Assembly (NCBI RefSeq): GCF_002563695.1
Contig: NZ_PDJI01000004.1
Location: forward strand, 2,790,001 to 2,854,000
Source of the DNA: Georgenia soli
GTDB lineage: Bacteria; Actinomycetota; Actinomycetes; Actinomycetales; Actinomycetaceae
DNA: 64,000 nt
Direction of reading: 5' to 3'
Both the position numbers and the translations under genes were made by a program. Positions 7,146 through 16,553 of the stretch are shown one piece after another; position 1 is the stretch's first letter; every line of letters starts with the position of its first letter. The notes under the pieces are model-generated. The model was given only the letters and a program-made list of their open reading frames with translations, made no database searches and was not told the origin of the DNA.

Positions 7146-8225
7146 TCAGGCGAAGCGCTCGAGGATCGAGGACTCCGCGAGGCGGGAGAGCCCCTCACGG
7201 ACGGCGCGGGCACGGTGCGGCCCGACCCCCTCGACGGACTGCAGGTCCTCCGCCGACGCCGACAGCATCACCTGGAGGTTGCCGCAGTGGGCGACGATAG
7301 CCTCGGCGACCGGGGTGGGCAGGCGCGGGATCTTGGCGAGCACCCGGTAGCCCCGCGGTGCGAGGGCGGAGTCGAGGGCGTCGCCGTCAGGCCCGCCGAC
7401 GCCGATGACGCGGGCGATCGTCGGCATGTCCACCAGCTGCGCGGAGCTGAGTCGCGACAGGGCCTCGAGCACCTGGGCCGGGCTCCGGCCGACGGTCGTG
7501 CCGAGGTAGTCCCGGATCACCAGCGTGCGGTCGGGGTCCAGGCCGATGACCAGCTCCTCGAGCTGGAGGGAGAGCAGTCGCCCGTCGGTCCCGAGCTCGG
7601 TGACGTAGCCCTCGACCTCGGCGGAGATGCGCGAGACCATCTCGAGCCGCTGGATGACCGTCACGACGTCGCGGACGGTGACCAGGTCCTCGATCTCGAG
7701 GGCCGAGAGGGTGCCGGACACCTCGTCCAGGCGGGCCTTGTACCGCTCCAGGGTGGCCAGGGCCTGGTTCGCGCGGGAGAGGATGACGTCGGAGTCCTCC
7801 ACCACGTGCCGGTGGTGGTCGACGTAGAGCGCGACGGTGCGCATGGACTGGCTGACGGAGATCACGGGGTAGCCCGACTGCTTCGCGGCGCGCTCGGCCG
7901 TGCGGTGACGCATGCCCGACTCGGAGGTCTCGATGTTGGCGTCGGGCAGCAGCTGGACGTTGGCCCGGCGGATCCGGCGGTTCGTGTAGTCCACGACGAC
8001 GGCCCCGTCCATCTTGGACAGCTCACGCAGCCGGGTGGCCGAGAACTCCACGTCGAGGTGGAACCCCCCGGAGCACATCGCCTCGACGGCGTCGTCGTAG
8101 CCGAGGACGACGATGGCGCCGGTGCGTCCGCGCAGGATCCGCTCGAGCCCGTCGCGCAGCTCGGTACCCGGCGCGATCGCCTGAAGCATGGCGCGGAGCT
8201 TGGTGTCGGCGGGGACCTCGGGCAC
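7146..8225 (-). CDS. disA: DNA integrity scanning protein, diadenylate cyclase
   Basis: Makes cyclic di-AMP from two ATP and scans DNA for branched structures. The DAC domain has the DGA motif (residues 73-75, KMDGAVVVD) and RHR (106-108, [10 protein letters not shown]). A central helical spine follows (about 150-280), then a C-terminal helix-hairpin-helix ([17 protein letters not shown], about 331-347). 359 residues is the usual length. GTG start at 8225 with TGAGG 5 nt upstream. It follows radA on the same strand with a 132-bp gap, the usual actinobacterial pairing. It is convergent with the IS-A element at its 3' end. Confidence 0.97.
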   Translation of the reverse strand: MPEVPADTKLRAMLQAIAPGTELRDGLERILRGRTGAIVVLGYDDAVEAMCSGGFHLDVEFSATRLRELSKMDGAVVVDYTNRRIRRANVQLLPDANIETSESGMRHRTAERAAKQSGYPVISVSQSMRTVALYVDHHRHVVEDSDVILSRANQALATLERYKARLDEVSGTLSALEIEDLVTVRDVVTVIQRLEMVSRISAEVEGYVTELGTDGRLLSLQLEELVIGLDPDRTLVIRDYLGTTVGRSPAQVLEALSRLSSAQLVDMPTIARVIGVGGPDGDALDSALAPRGYRVLAKIPRLPTPVAEAIVAHCGNLQVMLSASAEDLQSVEGVGPHRARAVREGLSRLAESSILERFA

Positions 8226-8301
8226 TTGACCTCACATGGGCACGGAGGGGCAGCCTCTCCGCCCCCGGCAAATCTTAGGGGACGACGCGGAACCGGGCGG
8301 T

Positions 8302-8343
8302 CCGGTGTCCCGTCCGGCGTAAGTCGGTCTCGGCGGACACCGG
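8302..8343 (-). terminator. Stem-loop between radA and disA
   Basis: CCGGTGTCC (8302-8310) pairs with GGACACCGG (8335-8343) around a 24-nt loop. It is probably a weak terminator or processing site after radA. The rest of the 132-bp gap shows no gene. Confidence 0.35.
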
Positions 8344-8357
8344 TCGGGCGGAGGAGG

Positions 8358-9851
8358 TCACGACAGCTCCACCGCGCCTGAGAGCTCGACCGCCTCGTAG
8401 AGGTTCTCCACCGGCCGGATCGTCATCCCCGGCACCCGCTGGAGGTCACCCGCGCCCTGCGCCGGCACGAGCGCCTTGGTAAAGCCGAGACGGGCGGCCT
8501 CGCCGAGACGACGCTGCACGCCGACGGTGGTGCGCACGTCGCCGGTCAGCCCCACCTCGCCGACCGCGATCATCTTCGGGTCGAGCGCCCGCTGCGTCGC
8601 CGCGGAGAGAAGAGCGAGCGCGACCGCCAGGTCCACGGCGGGCTCGACGGCGCGCGCCCCGCCGACCGTGGAGACGTAGATGTCGGACGCCGAGATGTTC
8701 ACGCCCAGCCGAGACTGCATGACCGCCAGCGTCATCGCGACCCGCGAGGAGTCGACGCCGGAGGTTGTCCGCCGCGGCGAGCTCAACGACGACGGCGCGA
8801 CGAGCGCCTGGATCTCGGTCGGCATCGGGCGCCGGCCCTCGAGCGAGACGGTCACGCACGTGCCCGGCACCGCCTGGCGCACGCCGGAGAGGAAGAGCCC
8901 GGAAGGGTCGGGGAGGCCGGTGATGCCGGCGTCGCCCAGGTCGAAGCAGCCCACCTCGTCCGTGGGGCCGTACCGGTTCTTCACCGCGCGCACCATCCGC
9001 AGGCGGGAGTGACGGTCGCCCTCGAACTGGCAGACCACGTCCACCAGGTGCTCGAGCACCCGCGGCCCGGCGATCGAACCGTCCTTGGTGACGTGCCCGA
9101 CCAGCAGGACGGGGATGTCCCGGGTCTTGGCCACGTTGATGAGGGCGCCCGCGACGGCCCTTACCTGACTGACCCCACCGGCGCTGCCGTCGACGGCGCC
9201 GTCCGCGATGGTCTGGACCGAGTCGACGACCAGCAGCGAGGGCTCCGCCGCCTCGACGTGCCCCAGGAGCGTCGCCAGGTCCGTCTCGGCGGCGAGCAGC
9301 AGGTTCGGCGTGAGGGCCCCGATCCGCTCCGCGCGCAGGCGGACCTGGCTCGCGGACTCCTCACCGGTGACGTACAGCACCGGACGACCGCCCCCGGACC
9401 CACCCGGAGCCGGGGACGTGCCAGAGCGGCCGGAGCTGCCGGGCCCGCCCGGGCCGCCGGACCGGGCGGCTGCGCCGTCGGCGGCAGAGACCTCCGCGGC
9501 GCGGGCCGCGACGTCGAGGAGGAGGGTGGACTTGCCCACCCCCGGCTCCCCGGCGAGCAGCACGACGGCGCCCGGGACGATCCCACCGCCGAGCACCCGG
9601 TCGAGCTCACCGACGCCGGTGCTGCGCGCCCGGGCGGCGTCGACGTCGACCTCGTGGATCGGGCGGGCGGGCGAGGACGGGGCGAGCGCGGCCGGCGCAC
9701 GGGCCGTGACCTGCCGTTCCGCCGTCTCCTCGACCGTTCCCCAGGCCTGGCACTCCCCGCACCGGCCCACCCACTTGGGCGTGCTCCAGCCGCACTCCGC
9801 ACAGCGGTAGGCGGGCCTGGACCGTGCACTCTTCGTGGCCGCGGGACTCAT
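8358..9851 (-). CDS. radA: DNA repair protein RadA with Gly/Ser-rich insert
   Basis: RecA-like ATPase that helps process recombination intermediates. Zinc finger C17-x2-C20 and C31-x2-C34, Walker A GEPGVGKST (101-109), Walker B LLVVD (206-210), the RadA-specific KNRYG (291-295), and a Lon-like C-terminal domain (about 330-497). Residues 121-155, between the Walker A helix and the strand RPVLYVTGEES, are a Gly/Ser/Pro/Ala-rich linker absent from typical RadA (497 versus about 455-465 residues). ATG at 9851 with AGGAG 6 nt upstream, but that Shine-Dalgarno is the terminal sequence of the IS110-family element directly upstream. Any native promoter must lie beyond the element. Confidence 0.96.
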   Translation of the reverse strand: MSPAATKSARSRPAYRCAECGWSTPKWVGRCGECQAWGTVEETAERQVTARAPAALAPSSPARPIHEVDVDAARARSTGVGELDRVLGGGIVPGAVVLLAGEPGVGKSTLLLDVAARAAEVSAADGAAARSGGPGGPGSSGRSGTSPAPGGSGGGRPVLYVTGEESASQVRLRAERIGALTPNLLLAAETDLATLLGHVEAAEPSLLVVDSVQTIADGAVDGSAGGVSQVRAVAGALINVAKTRDIPVLLVGHVTKDGSIAGPRVLEHLVDVVCQFEGDRHSRLRMVRAVKNRYGPTDEVGCFDLGDAGITGLPDPSGLFLSGVRQAVPGTCVTVSLEGRRPMPTEIQALVAPSSLSSPRRTTSGVDSSRVAMTLAVMQSRLGVNISASDIYVSTVGGARAVEPAVDLAVALALLSAATQRALDPKMIAVGEVGLTGDVRTTVGVQRRLGEAARLGFTKALVPAQGAGDLQRVPGMTIRPVENLYEAVELSGAVELS

Positions 9852-9865
9852 GAGTTTCTCCTATG

Positions 9866-10927
9866 TCAAGCCGCTGCCGCGTAGGCGGGTGTGGTGGCGG
9901 TTGACTGGTTGGTGTTCGGGTTTTTCAGGGTGTTGTACACGACGCGTGCGAGCCGCCGCTTGAGGCAGCGCAGGGCCTCGGTCCTGGTGTCTCCGGCGGC
10001 GAGGCGCTTGTCGTAGTAGGCACGGCCCAGGCCGCCGAGCCTGATCTGGGTGATGGCGATGCGATGCAGGGCGGCGTTGAGCTGGCGGTTGCCCGACTTG
10101 TTCATCCTGACCCGGCCGCGGGTGTTCCCGGACCAGACCGGGATCGGGGCGACCCCGGCGTGCATCGCGTACTTCGCCTCGTGGGCGAACCGGCCGATCC
10201 CGGCCGTCTCGCCAACGATCTTCGCCGCGGTCAGCGCGGCGCAGCCGGGCAGCTCGAGCAGCTCGGGGGCCCGTTCCTTCACCAGCGCGGAGATCTCCTT
10301 CTCCAGGGCGTCGATCCGCCCGGTGAGCGCCTCGATGTCTTCGAGCAGCTCACGGGCCAGGCGCGCGTCGATCCCGCCCAGGTCGGCGAGCTGGTCACGC
10401 AGGCGGGCCCGGCTCCTGGCGATGTTCAGCGACTTCGCAGCCGGGTCGATCGTGGGATCGATCCGGTGCAGGTGCCACCGGAACCGGTTGACGATGCTGG
10501 TGCGCTGGCGCACCAGGTCCTCGCGGTGGTCGGTCAGCAGCTTGATCTCCCGGGACGCCTCGTCGTGGGTGGCCACCGGCAGGTCCGGCTCGCGCAGCGC
10601 GGCCCGAGCCACCGCCAGGGCGTCGATCGGGTCGGACTTGCCCCGCGTGCGAGCCGTGCGGCGCTGCTCGGCCATCATCTTCGGCGGCACCCGCACCACC
10701 TGCTGGCCAGCGTCGAGCAGGTCGATCTCCAGGCGGGCCGAGAGGTGACGGCAGTCCTCGATCGCCCACACCAGCTCGGCGCCGAAGCGGTCCTGGGCCC
10801 AGCGCACCGCCTTGTCGTGCCCGACGGTCACGGCCTTGACCGTGATCTCGGCGAGCTTGCGGCCGGCCTGATCGACCGCGACGAACGTGTGGGAGCGCTT
10901 GTGCACGTCGGCGCCAACAACAACCAT
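9866..10927 (-). CDS. IS110-family transposase (IS-B)
   Basis: 353 residues. DEDD domain starts VVVGADVHKRSHTFVAVD with first Asp at about 7; WAIEDCRHLSARLEIDL and RGKSDPIDALAVARAAL follow. The C-terminal Tnp_20 domain has LPGCAALTAAKIVGE, YAMHAGVAPIPVWSG and GNRQLNAALHRIAITQ. ATG at 10927 with GGAGGCAACC just upstream. The open frame continues 19 codons further but lacks a ribosome site. Only distantly similar to the IS-A transposases. It ends in an Ala-rich tail 15 nt before the radA start codon and points in the same direction as radA, so transcripts of the element could read into radA. Confidence 0.94.
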   Translation of the reverse strand: MVVVGADVHKRSHTFVAVDQAGRKLAEITVKAVTVGHDKAVRWAQDRFGAELVWAIEDCRHLSARLEIDLLDAGQQVVRVPPKMMAEQRRTARTRGKSDPIDALAVARAALREPDLPVATHDEASREIKLLTDHREDLVRQRTSIVNRFRWHLHRIDPTIDPAAKSLNIARSRARLRDQLADLGGIDARLARELLEDIEALTGRIDALEKEISALVKERAPELLELPGCAALTAAKIVGETAGIGRFAHEAKYAMHAGVAPIPVWSGNTRGRVRMNKSGNRQLNAALHRIAITQIRLGGLGRAYYDKRLAAGDTRTEALRCLKRRLARVVYNTLKNPNTNQSTATTPAYAAAA

Positions 10928-11034
10928 GGTGGTTGCCTCCTTCACCTGATCAGTGACGGGACGGTTGGACCGGCCGGCGGACACATCTCAGTGGGGGCGA
11001 CGCCACGCTCCTATCAAGTCACGCCGGCCGGTCC
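10928..11034 (-). ncRNA. Candidate bridge RNA stem-loop in IS-B left end
   Basis: GGACCGGCCGGCG (10967-10979) and CGCCGGCCGGTCC (11022-11034) form a perfect 13-bp stem with a 42-nt loop. On the minus strand the loop contains CTTGATAGGAGCGTGG, which shares ATAGGAG and CTTGA with the element's right end and the radA ribosome site. That is the layout expected of a guide loop. Transcription is not shown. Confidence 0.5.
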
Positions 11035-11267
11035 GTCACACCCGGTGCCGGCAAAACCCATGCACGCCAGACCCGAAGGTCGGCAGACACCGTAAGAGCC
11101 AGACACCAGGTGCTCAGGATCCAACCACCGCAACAGCGGCAGCACTCACCCTGACACTGAGGGACACCGTACGGCGGCCCACCGACATCGCCGTGCGGCT
11201 CCGCCGCGCGGCGGGCGCGCGGACGCCGAGGCATAGGCTCGCAGGAGCACGCGACGAAAGGACGGAC
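11035..11267. other. Non-coding stretch before the acyl-CoA dehydrogenase gene
   Basis: With 10928-11034 this makes a 340-bp gene-free interval. No convincing ORF. GCATAGGCT near 11231-11239 could supply a -10 (TAGGCT) for the downstream gene. Part may be undetected IS-B sequence. Confidence 0.4.
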
Positions 11268-12455
11268 ATGTCAGACGGCCGCCAGATCCTCACCGAGGAC
11301 CTCCTGCAGCGCATTCACGACCGCGCCGCCCGCTACGACGCCGAGAACGTCTTCCCCCACGAGGACCTCGAGGACCTGCGGGCGGCGGGCTACCTCACCG
11401 CCATGGTCCCCGCGGAGCTCGGCGGCGCCGGTCTGACGCTGGAGGAGATGACCCGCGAGCAGATGCGGCTCGCCGCCGCGGCGCCCGCGACGGCGCTCGC
11501 GGTGAACATGCACCAGGTCTGGGTGGGTGTCGCGCGCACGGTCCACGCCAGCGGCGACGACTCCTGCGACTTCATCTTCCGCGACGCCGCTGCGGGGGAG
11601 ATCTTCGGCTTCGGCGTCTCCGAGGCCGGCAACGACCTGGTCCTGTTCGGCTCGGTCAGCGAGGCCCGGCCGGACGGCGAGGGCGGCTACTCCTTCCACG
11701 GCACCAAGATCTTCACCTCCATGGCGCCGGTGTGGACGCGACTGGGCACGTTCGCCACCGACTCGACCGGTGACGACGGGCCGCACAACGTCTGGGGCTT
11801 CGTCACCCGTGACGGCGGCGGCGTGGAGACCGTGGGGGAGTGGGACGTGCTCGGCATGCGCGCCTCGCAGTCCTTCGCCACCCGGCTCGACGGCGCCCAC
11901 GCGCCCGCCGACCGGGTCGTGCGGCGCATCCCGCCGGGGCCGACGATGGACCCGTTCATCTTCGGGATCTTCGCCAACTTCGAGATCCTGCTCGCCTCCG
12001 TCTACACGGGCCTGGCGCGACGTGCCCTCGAGCTCGCCGTCGAGACGGTGAAGAGGCGGAAGTCGCTGAAGAACCAGAACGCGCCGTACTCCAACGACCC
12101 GGACATCCGCTGGCGGATCGCCGACGCCGCCATGCAGCTCGACGGCATCTACCCGCAGATCGCCCAGATCGCCCGGGACGTCGACGAGCAGGTGGACCGC
12201 GGCGCCCTGTGGATGCCGCAGCTCTCAGCCGTGAAGTCCCGGGCCACGGAGGTGGCGCTCGACGTCGTCACCAAGGCGGTCCGCGTCTCCGGCGGCTCGT
12301 CCTACTCCAACAGCCAGGAGCTCTCCCGCCTCTACCGCGACGTCGTGGCGGGGCTGTTCCATCCCTCCGACGACGAGTCGGTGCACGGCGCGTGGGCGAA
12401 CGCGATGCTCGGACCCGTCCAGCCCTGGCCGCCGCAGGAGGGCGACGCGCGCTGA
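11268..12455 (+). CDS. Acyl-CoA dehydrogenase family flavoprotein
   Basis: 395 residues with the three-part ACAD architecture: N-terminal helical domain (about 10-120), beta domain (FGFGVSEAGND, GTKIFTSMAPVW, about 120-230) and C-terminal helical bundle (about 240-385). The substrate is not evident, and the usual catalytic Glu position cannot be assigned by eye. ATG at 11268 follows GAAAGGACGGAC; a long upstream in-frame extension crosses IS-B and is rejected. Monocistronic: IS-B upstream on the other strand and a bidirectional terminator downstream. It could be a fatty acyl-, sulfur- or amine-compound dehydrogenase. Confidence 0.85.
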   Translation: MSDGRQILTEDLLQRIHDRAARYDAENVFPHEDLEDLRAAGYLTAMVPAELGGAGLTLEEMTREQMRLAAAAPATALAVNMHQVWVGVARTVHASGDDSCDFIFRDAAAGEIFGFGVSEAGNDLVLFGSVSEARPDGEGGYSFHGTKIFTSMAPVWTRLGTFATDSTGDDGPHNVWGFVTRDGGGVETVGEWDVLGMRASQSFATRLDGAHAPADRVVRRIPPGPTMDPFIFGIFANFEILLASVYTGLARRALELAVETVKRRKSLKNQNAPYSNDPDIRWRIADAAMQLDGIYPQIAQIARDVDEQVDRGALWMPQLSAVKSRATEVALDVVTKAVRVSGGSSYSNSQELSRLYRDVVAGLFHPSDDESVHGAWANAMLGPVQPWPPQEGDAR

Positions 12456-12480
12456 CCCGACGCCGAGCCGGCACGCCAGA

Positions 12481-12521
12481 CGCCGGTGGCCCGGACGGTT
12501 GAACCGTCCGGGCCACCGGCG
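12481..12521. terminator. Bidirectional terminator
   Basis: A perfect 20-bp inverted repeat (12481-12500 and 12502-12521) with a single central G, between the convergent acyl-CoA dehydrogenase and xylH genes. Confidence 0.85.
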
Positions 12522-12545
12522 TCCTGGTGTCAGCGGCGTTCTGGG

Positions 12546-13715
12546 TCAGCGGCCGCTGCGCCGCTTGTTGAGCAGGTCGAACGCGACGGCGAGCAGGAGC
12601 ACGAGGCCCTTGATGGCCTGCTGCCACGCGGGGTCGACGTTCATGATCGACAGGCCCATGTTCAGCACGCCCATGATGAGCGCGCCGATGATCGCGCCCG
12701 AGACCTTGCCGATGCCGCCGGTGACGGCCGTGCCGCCGATGAAGGCGGCGGCGATGGCGTCCAGCTCGAAGCTGTTGCCGGCATTGGCGACGGCGGCACC
12801 CGCGCGCGATGTCGTGACGACGCCCGCGAGGGCGGCGAGCACACCCATGTTCACGAAGATGTAGAAGTTGACCTTCCGGGTGTTGATCCCCGAGAGCACG
12901 GCCGCCTGGAGGTTGCCGCCGATGGCGTAGATGTGCCGGCCGAACACCGAGCGGTTCATCAGGAAGGTGTAGGCGACGATCAGCACGCCGACGATGATCA
13001 GCACGATCGGGGTGCCGCCGGCGCTGCGGGCCAGCAGGAAGGTGACGAACCCGATGAGCAGGATGAACAGCGCCATGCGGGAGACGAACGCGGCGAACGG
13101 CTCGAGCGCCAGGTCGTGCTTGCGGATGTTGCGCCTCGCCTGGAGCTGGGTGACGACCAGTCCCACGATGGCGAGCGCGCCGATGAGCAGCGTGACGACG
13201 TCGAGGTTGGCCGCGTAGCCGAGGACGTTCGGCACGGAGCCGTTCGAGATGGCGTTGAACGGGCGGGGCAGCCCCGCCACGGTGGTGCCGACCAGCACGA
13301 TGGCGAGCCCGCGGAAGATCAGCATGCCCGCGAGCGTGACGATGAACGCCGGGATGCCGACGTAGGCGACCCAGAAGCCCTGCCACGCGCCGATCACGGC
13401 ACCGAGGACGAGGGCACCGACCACGGCGAGCAGCCAGGGCACGTCCCAGCTGTTCATCATGATCGCCGTGACACCGCCGACGAAGGCCACCACCGAGCCG
13501 ACGGAGAGGTCGATGTGGCCGGCCACGATGACCATGACCATGCCGATGGCCAGGATCATCACGTAGGCGTTCTGCTGCACCAGGCTCGCGACGTTGTTCG
13601 GCATGAGCAGCCGGCCGTCGGTGAGGATCTGGAAGAGGATCACGATGGCGACGAGGGCCGCCATGATCCCGTACTGGCGGAGGTTCCGTCCGAAGTCCTG
13701 CGTCAGTGCGCTCAT
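12546..13715 (-). CDS. xylH: Xylose-type ABC transporter permease
   Basis: Membrane channel of a class 2 sugar importer (BPD_transp_2 family). 389 residues with about ten hydrophobic segments; the EAA-like region [19 protein letters not shown] precedes the last segments, and [14 protein letters not shown] is typical of RbsC/XylH permeases. Its ATG overlaps the stop of the ATPase gene (ATGA), showing translational coupling. Third gene of xylF-xylG-xylH. Substrate (xylose or related pentose) is inferred from the ChvE-like binding protein and the neighbouring xylR-xylAB. Confidence 0.92.
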   Translation of the reverse strand: MSALTQDFGRNLRQYGIMAALVAIVILFQILTDGRLLMPNNVASLVQQNAYVMILAIGMVMVIVAGHIDLSVGSVVAFVGGVTAIMMNSWDVPWLLAVVGALVLGAVIGAWQGFWVAYVGIPAFIVTLAGMLIFRGLAIVLVGTTVAGLPRPFNAISNGSVPNVLGYAANLDVVTLLIGALAIVGLVVTQLQARRNIRKHDLALEPFAAFVSRMALFILLIGFVTFLLARSAGGTPIVLIIVGVLIVAYTFLMNRSVFGRHIYAIGGNLQAAVLSGINTRKVNFYIFVNMGVLAALAGVVTTSRAGAAVANAGNSFELDAIAAAFIGGTAVTGGIGKVSGAIIGALIMGVLNMGLSIMNVDPAWQQAIKGLVLLLAVAFDLLNKRRSGR

Positions 13716-15352
13716 CGTGACGCACCCTCCTTGTCCATGGTCATGAAGTGCATGAGTCGTTCCTGGGTCGCCTCGGCGCGGGGCACCTCACCCGTGAGGC
13801 GGCCCTGGCTCATGGCGTAGATGCGGTCGCAGATCCCGATCAGCTCGGGCAGCTCGGAGGAGATCACGAGCACCGCCTTGCCGGCCTCCGCCAGCGCGTT
13901 GATGATCTGGTAGATCTCGAACTTGGCGCCGACGTCGATGCCGCGCGTGGGCTCGTCGAGGATGAGGACGTCGGGATCCGTGTAGATCCACTTGCTCAGG
14001 ACGACCTTCTGCTGGTTGCCGCCGGAGAGCTGGCCCACGACGGCGTCGACGCTAGGGGTCTTGATCCGCATCTCCTTGCGGTAGCCCTCCGCGATCCGCG
14101 TCTCCATGCTCCGGTCGACGACACCGTGCCTGGACATCTTGCCCAGGGCGGCCGAGGCGATGTTGCGCTTGATGTCCTGGATGAGGTTCAGGCCGTAGCG
14201 CTTGCGGTCCTCGGTCGCGTACGCGAGGCCGTGCTCGATGGCCTCGCTGACGGTCCGGGTCTGGATCTCCTTGCCGTCCTTGTAGATCCGCCCGGAGATG
14301 TTGTGCCCGTAGCTGCGGCCGAAGATGCTCATCGCCAGCTCGGTGCGTCCGGCGCCCATGAGCCCCGCGAGACCGACGATCTCGCCGCGACGCACGGTCA
14401 GGCTCGCGCCGTCGACCACCTTGCGCTCGACGTCGATGGGGTGGTGGACGGTCCAGTCCTCGACCCGCAGGACCTCCTCGCCGATGCTCGGCCGGTGGTC
14501 CGGGAACCGGCTCTCGAGGGACCGCCCCACCATGAGCCGGATGATGTGGTCCTCGCTGACGGGCTCGGCGCCGTGCATGTCGAGCGTCTCGATGGTGCGG
14601 CCGTCGCGGATCACGGTGGTGGAGTCGGCGATGGCGGCGATCTCGTTGAGCTTGTGGGAGATCATGATCATCGTGATGCCCTGATCCCTGAGCTGGCGCA
14701 TCAGGTTCAGCAGGTGCTCGCTGTCCTCGTCGTTCAGCGCCGCGGTCGGCTCGTCGAGGATGAGCAGCTTCACGCGCTTGGACAGGGCCTTCGCGATCTC
14801 GACCAGCTGCTGGCGCCCCACACCGAGGTCCTTGACCTTGGTGTCCGGGTGGATGTCCAGGCCGACGCGGGCCAGCAGCTTCGCCGCCTCGCTGTTGGTG
14901 CGGTTCCAGTCGATGACCCCGGCGCTGGCCTGCTCGTTGCCGAGGAAGATGTTCTCCGCCACCGAGAGGTAGGGGCTGAGGGCCAGCTCCTGGTGGATGA
15001 TCACGATGCCCCGCGCCTCGCTGTCACGGATGGTGCGGAAGTCGCAGAGCTTGCCCTCGAAGGTGATCTCGCCGTCGTAGCTGTTGTGGGGGTAGACGCC
15101 GGACAGCACGTTCATGAGCGTGGACTTGCCGGCACCGTTCTCGCCGCAGATGGCGTGGACCTCCCCGCGCCGGACGGTGAGGTTGACGTCCTGGAGCGCC
15201 TTGACGCCCGGGAACGTCTTCGTGATGTCGCGCATCTGCAGGATGGCGTGGTCCGCCGGCACGTGGGTGCCTGCCGGTGCCGCGACGTCGGCCGGGGACG
15301 ACGTGCGCGACGGCGCCGCCGGCTGGGACGGCAACGAGTGGTCGGATGACAT
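13712..15352 (-). CDS. xylG: Xylose-type ABC transporter ATP-binding protein (double ATPase)
   Basis: 546 residues with two fused ABC domains, as in RbsA/XylG. First domain: Walker [10 protein letters not shown] and signature [15 protein letters not shown] with [11 protein letters not shown]. The second is degenerate at Walker A (GLMGAGRTE), with [14 protein letters not shown] and [16 protein letters not shown] at 15352 is preceded by AGGAG at a 7-nt spacing; 21 further in-frame codons upstream lack a ribosome site. Residues 1-33 are a Ser/Pro/Ala-rich extension. It powers uptake through the overlapping XylH. Confidence 0.94.
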   Translation of the reverse strand: MSSDHSLPSQPAAPSRTSSPADVAAPAGTHVPADHAILQMRDITKTFPGVKALQDVNLTVRRGEVHAICGENGAGKSTLMNVLSGVYPHNSYDGEITFEGKLCDFRTIRDSEARGIVIIHQELALSPYLSVAENIFLGNEQASAGVIDWNRTNSEAAKLLARVGLDIHPDTKVKDLGVGRQQLVEIAKALSKRVKLLILDEPTAALNDEDSEHLLNLMRQLRDQGITMIMISHKLNEIAAIADSTTVIRDGRTIETLDMHGAEPVSEDHIIRLMVGRSLESRFPDHRPSIGEEVLRVEDWTVHHPIDVERKVVDGASLTVRRGEIVGLAGLMGAGRTELAMSIFGRSYGHNISGRIYKDGKEIQTRTVSEAIEHGLAYATEDRKRYGLNLIQDIKRNIASAALGKMSRHGVVDRSMETRIAEGYRKEMRIKTPSVDAVVGQLSGGNQQKVVLSKWIYTDPDVLILDEPTRGIDVGAKFEIYQIINALAEAGKAVLVISSELPELIGICDRIYAMSQGRLTGEVPRAEATQERLMHFMTMDKEGASR

Positions 15353-15381
15353 GTTCGTGCTCCTGTGTGTCGCTTCGACGG

Positions 15382-15416
15382 CGTGCCCGCCGGCCCGGGG
15401 AGGGCCGGCGGGCACG
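15382..15416 (-). terminator. Strong intercistronic hairpin between xylF and xylG
   Basis: CGTGCCCGCCGGCCC pairs perfectly with GGGCCGGCGGGCACG (15 bp, 5-nt loop). It follows the binding-protein stop and precedes the ATPase ribosome site. Such stems commonly stabilise or attenuate, so that the binding protein is made in excess. Confidence 0.7.
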
Positions 15417-15422
15417 AGCGGA

Positions 15423-16553
15423 TCAGAGACCGAGCTCGGAGGCGTCGTAGAAGCCGGACTCGACGAGGCTCGACTCGACGGTGTCGGGCGTGACCACCTG
15501 CGGGGGCAGGAGGTAGGACGGGACGACCTTGACCCCGTTGTCGTAGGTCTCGGTGTCGTTGACCTCGACCTCCTCGCCCTTGACGATCTGGTCGACCATC
15601 GTGGCGACCTGCTCGCCCAGGGTGCGGGTGTCCTTCCAGACCGTCATGGCCTGCATGCCGGCGAGCATGTTCTTGACGTTGGCGAGGTCCGCGTCCTGGC
15701 CGGTCACCAGCGGCCACTCCTCACCGGGGGTGTAGCCCGCGGCGTCCAGCGCCTGCTCGATGCCGAGGGCGAGGGAGTCGTTGGGGGAGAGGACGACGTC
15801 AACCTGCTTGCCGGCGTAGAACGAGTTCAGCCGGTTGTCCATCTCGGCCTGCGCCTTCGCGGACTCCCAGCCCTGGACGCCGATGGAGGTCCAGTCGTCG
15901 TTGGACGCCGGCGCCTTGCCGGACGGCACGACGAGCTGGCCCTTCTCGACGTAGGGCAGCAGCACGTCCCAGGCGCCGGAGAAGAAGAACTTGGCGTTGT
16001 TGTCGTCGGGGGAGCCGGCGAACGGCTCGAGGTTGAACGGGCCCTTGCCGTCGGCGAGACCGAGCTCCTCCTCGATGAACTTCCCCTGCAGCTGACCGAC
16101 CTGGTAGTTGTCGAACGTGGCGTAGTAGTCCACCGACTCGGTGTCGTTGATCAGGCGGTCGTAGGCGATGACGGTGATGTCCTTCGCCTTGGCGGAGTCC
16201 AGCACCGGGCCGAGGGCAGTGCCGTCGATGGAGGCGACCACGAGGACCTCGGGGTCCTGGTTGATCATGTTCTGGATCTGGGTGATCTGCTGGTCGACCT
16301 TGTTGTCGGCGTACTGCAGCGAGGTCTCGTAGCCCATGTCCTTCAGCAGGGCCTCGAGGTTCTCGCCGTCGTTGTTCCACCGCTCCAGGGAGCGCGTGGG
16401 CATCGCGATACCGATCAGGCCGCCGGCCTCGCCGCCCGTCTCGCCGCCGCCGGGGGAGGCGTCGGTGCGCTCGCTGCTGCACGCGGCGAGGGCGGTGGCT
16501 GCGAGCGCCGTACCGGCCAGTGCGGCCACCAGCTTCTTGCTACGAAGAGACAT
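15423..16553 (-). CDS. xylF: Xylose/multiple-sugar binding lipoprotein (XylF/ChvE-like)
   Basis: Extracellular sugar-binding component of the importer. 376 residues: signal peptide with lipobox LAAC at about residues 21-24, a Gly/Glu-rich linker, then a peripl_BP_4 domain ([59 protein letters not shown]). ATG at 16553 is chosen because it begins the signal peptide ([14 protein letters not shown]). First gene of the operon; a 440-bp gene-free leader lies upstream with a candidate XylR site. Pentose specificity is inferred from locus context. Confidence 0.93.
   Translation of the reverse strand: MSLRSKKLVAALAGTALAATALAACSSERTDASPGGGETGGEAGGLIGIAMPTRSLERWNNDGENLEALLKDMGYETSLQYADNKVDQQITQIQNMINQDPEVLVVASIDGTALGPVLDSAKAKDITVIAYDRLINDTESVDYYATFDNYQVGQLQGKFIEEELGLADGKGPFNLEPFAGSPDDNNAKFFFSGAWDVLLPYVEKGQLVVPSGKAPASNDDWTSIGVQGWESAKAQAEMDNRLNSFYAGKQVDVVLSPNDSLALGIEQALDAAGYTPGEEWPLVTGQDADLANVKNMLAGMQAMTVWKDTRTLGEQVATMVDQIVKGEEVEVNDTETYDNGVKVVPSYLLPPQVVTPDTVESSLVESGFYDASELGL

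Larger units (their letters stand above)
9858..11034 (-). mobile_element. IS110-family insertion sequence IS-B (left limit uncertain)
   Basis: A second, unrelated-subgroup IS110 element with one transposase gene. On the minus strand its right end reads CTTGACATAGGAG and abuts radA 6 nt before the ATG. The left end must include the hairpin whose outer arm ends at 11034 and may extend further. The plus-strand target side CATGAGTTTCTCCTAT resembles the CATG-N4-6-CNTCCTT target known for IS900-type elements, which insert between Shine-Dalgarno and start codon. Confidence 0.7.

Noticed and set aside
10953..11267. 105-codon N-terminal extension of the acyl-CoA dehydrogenase
   Set aside because: It runs antisense through the IS-B left end and lacks a ribosome site, whereas GAAAGGACGGAC precedes ATG at 11268.
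13748..15349. 533-codon open frame opposite xylG
   Set aside because: Antisense shadow of a double-ATPase gene with intact motifs.
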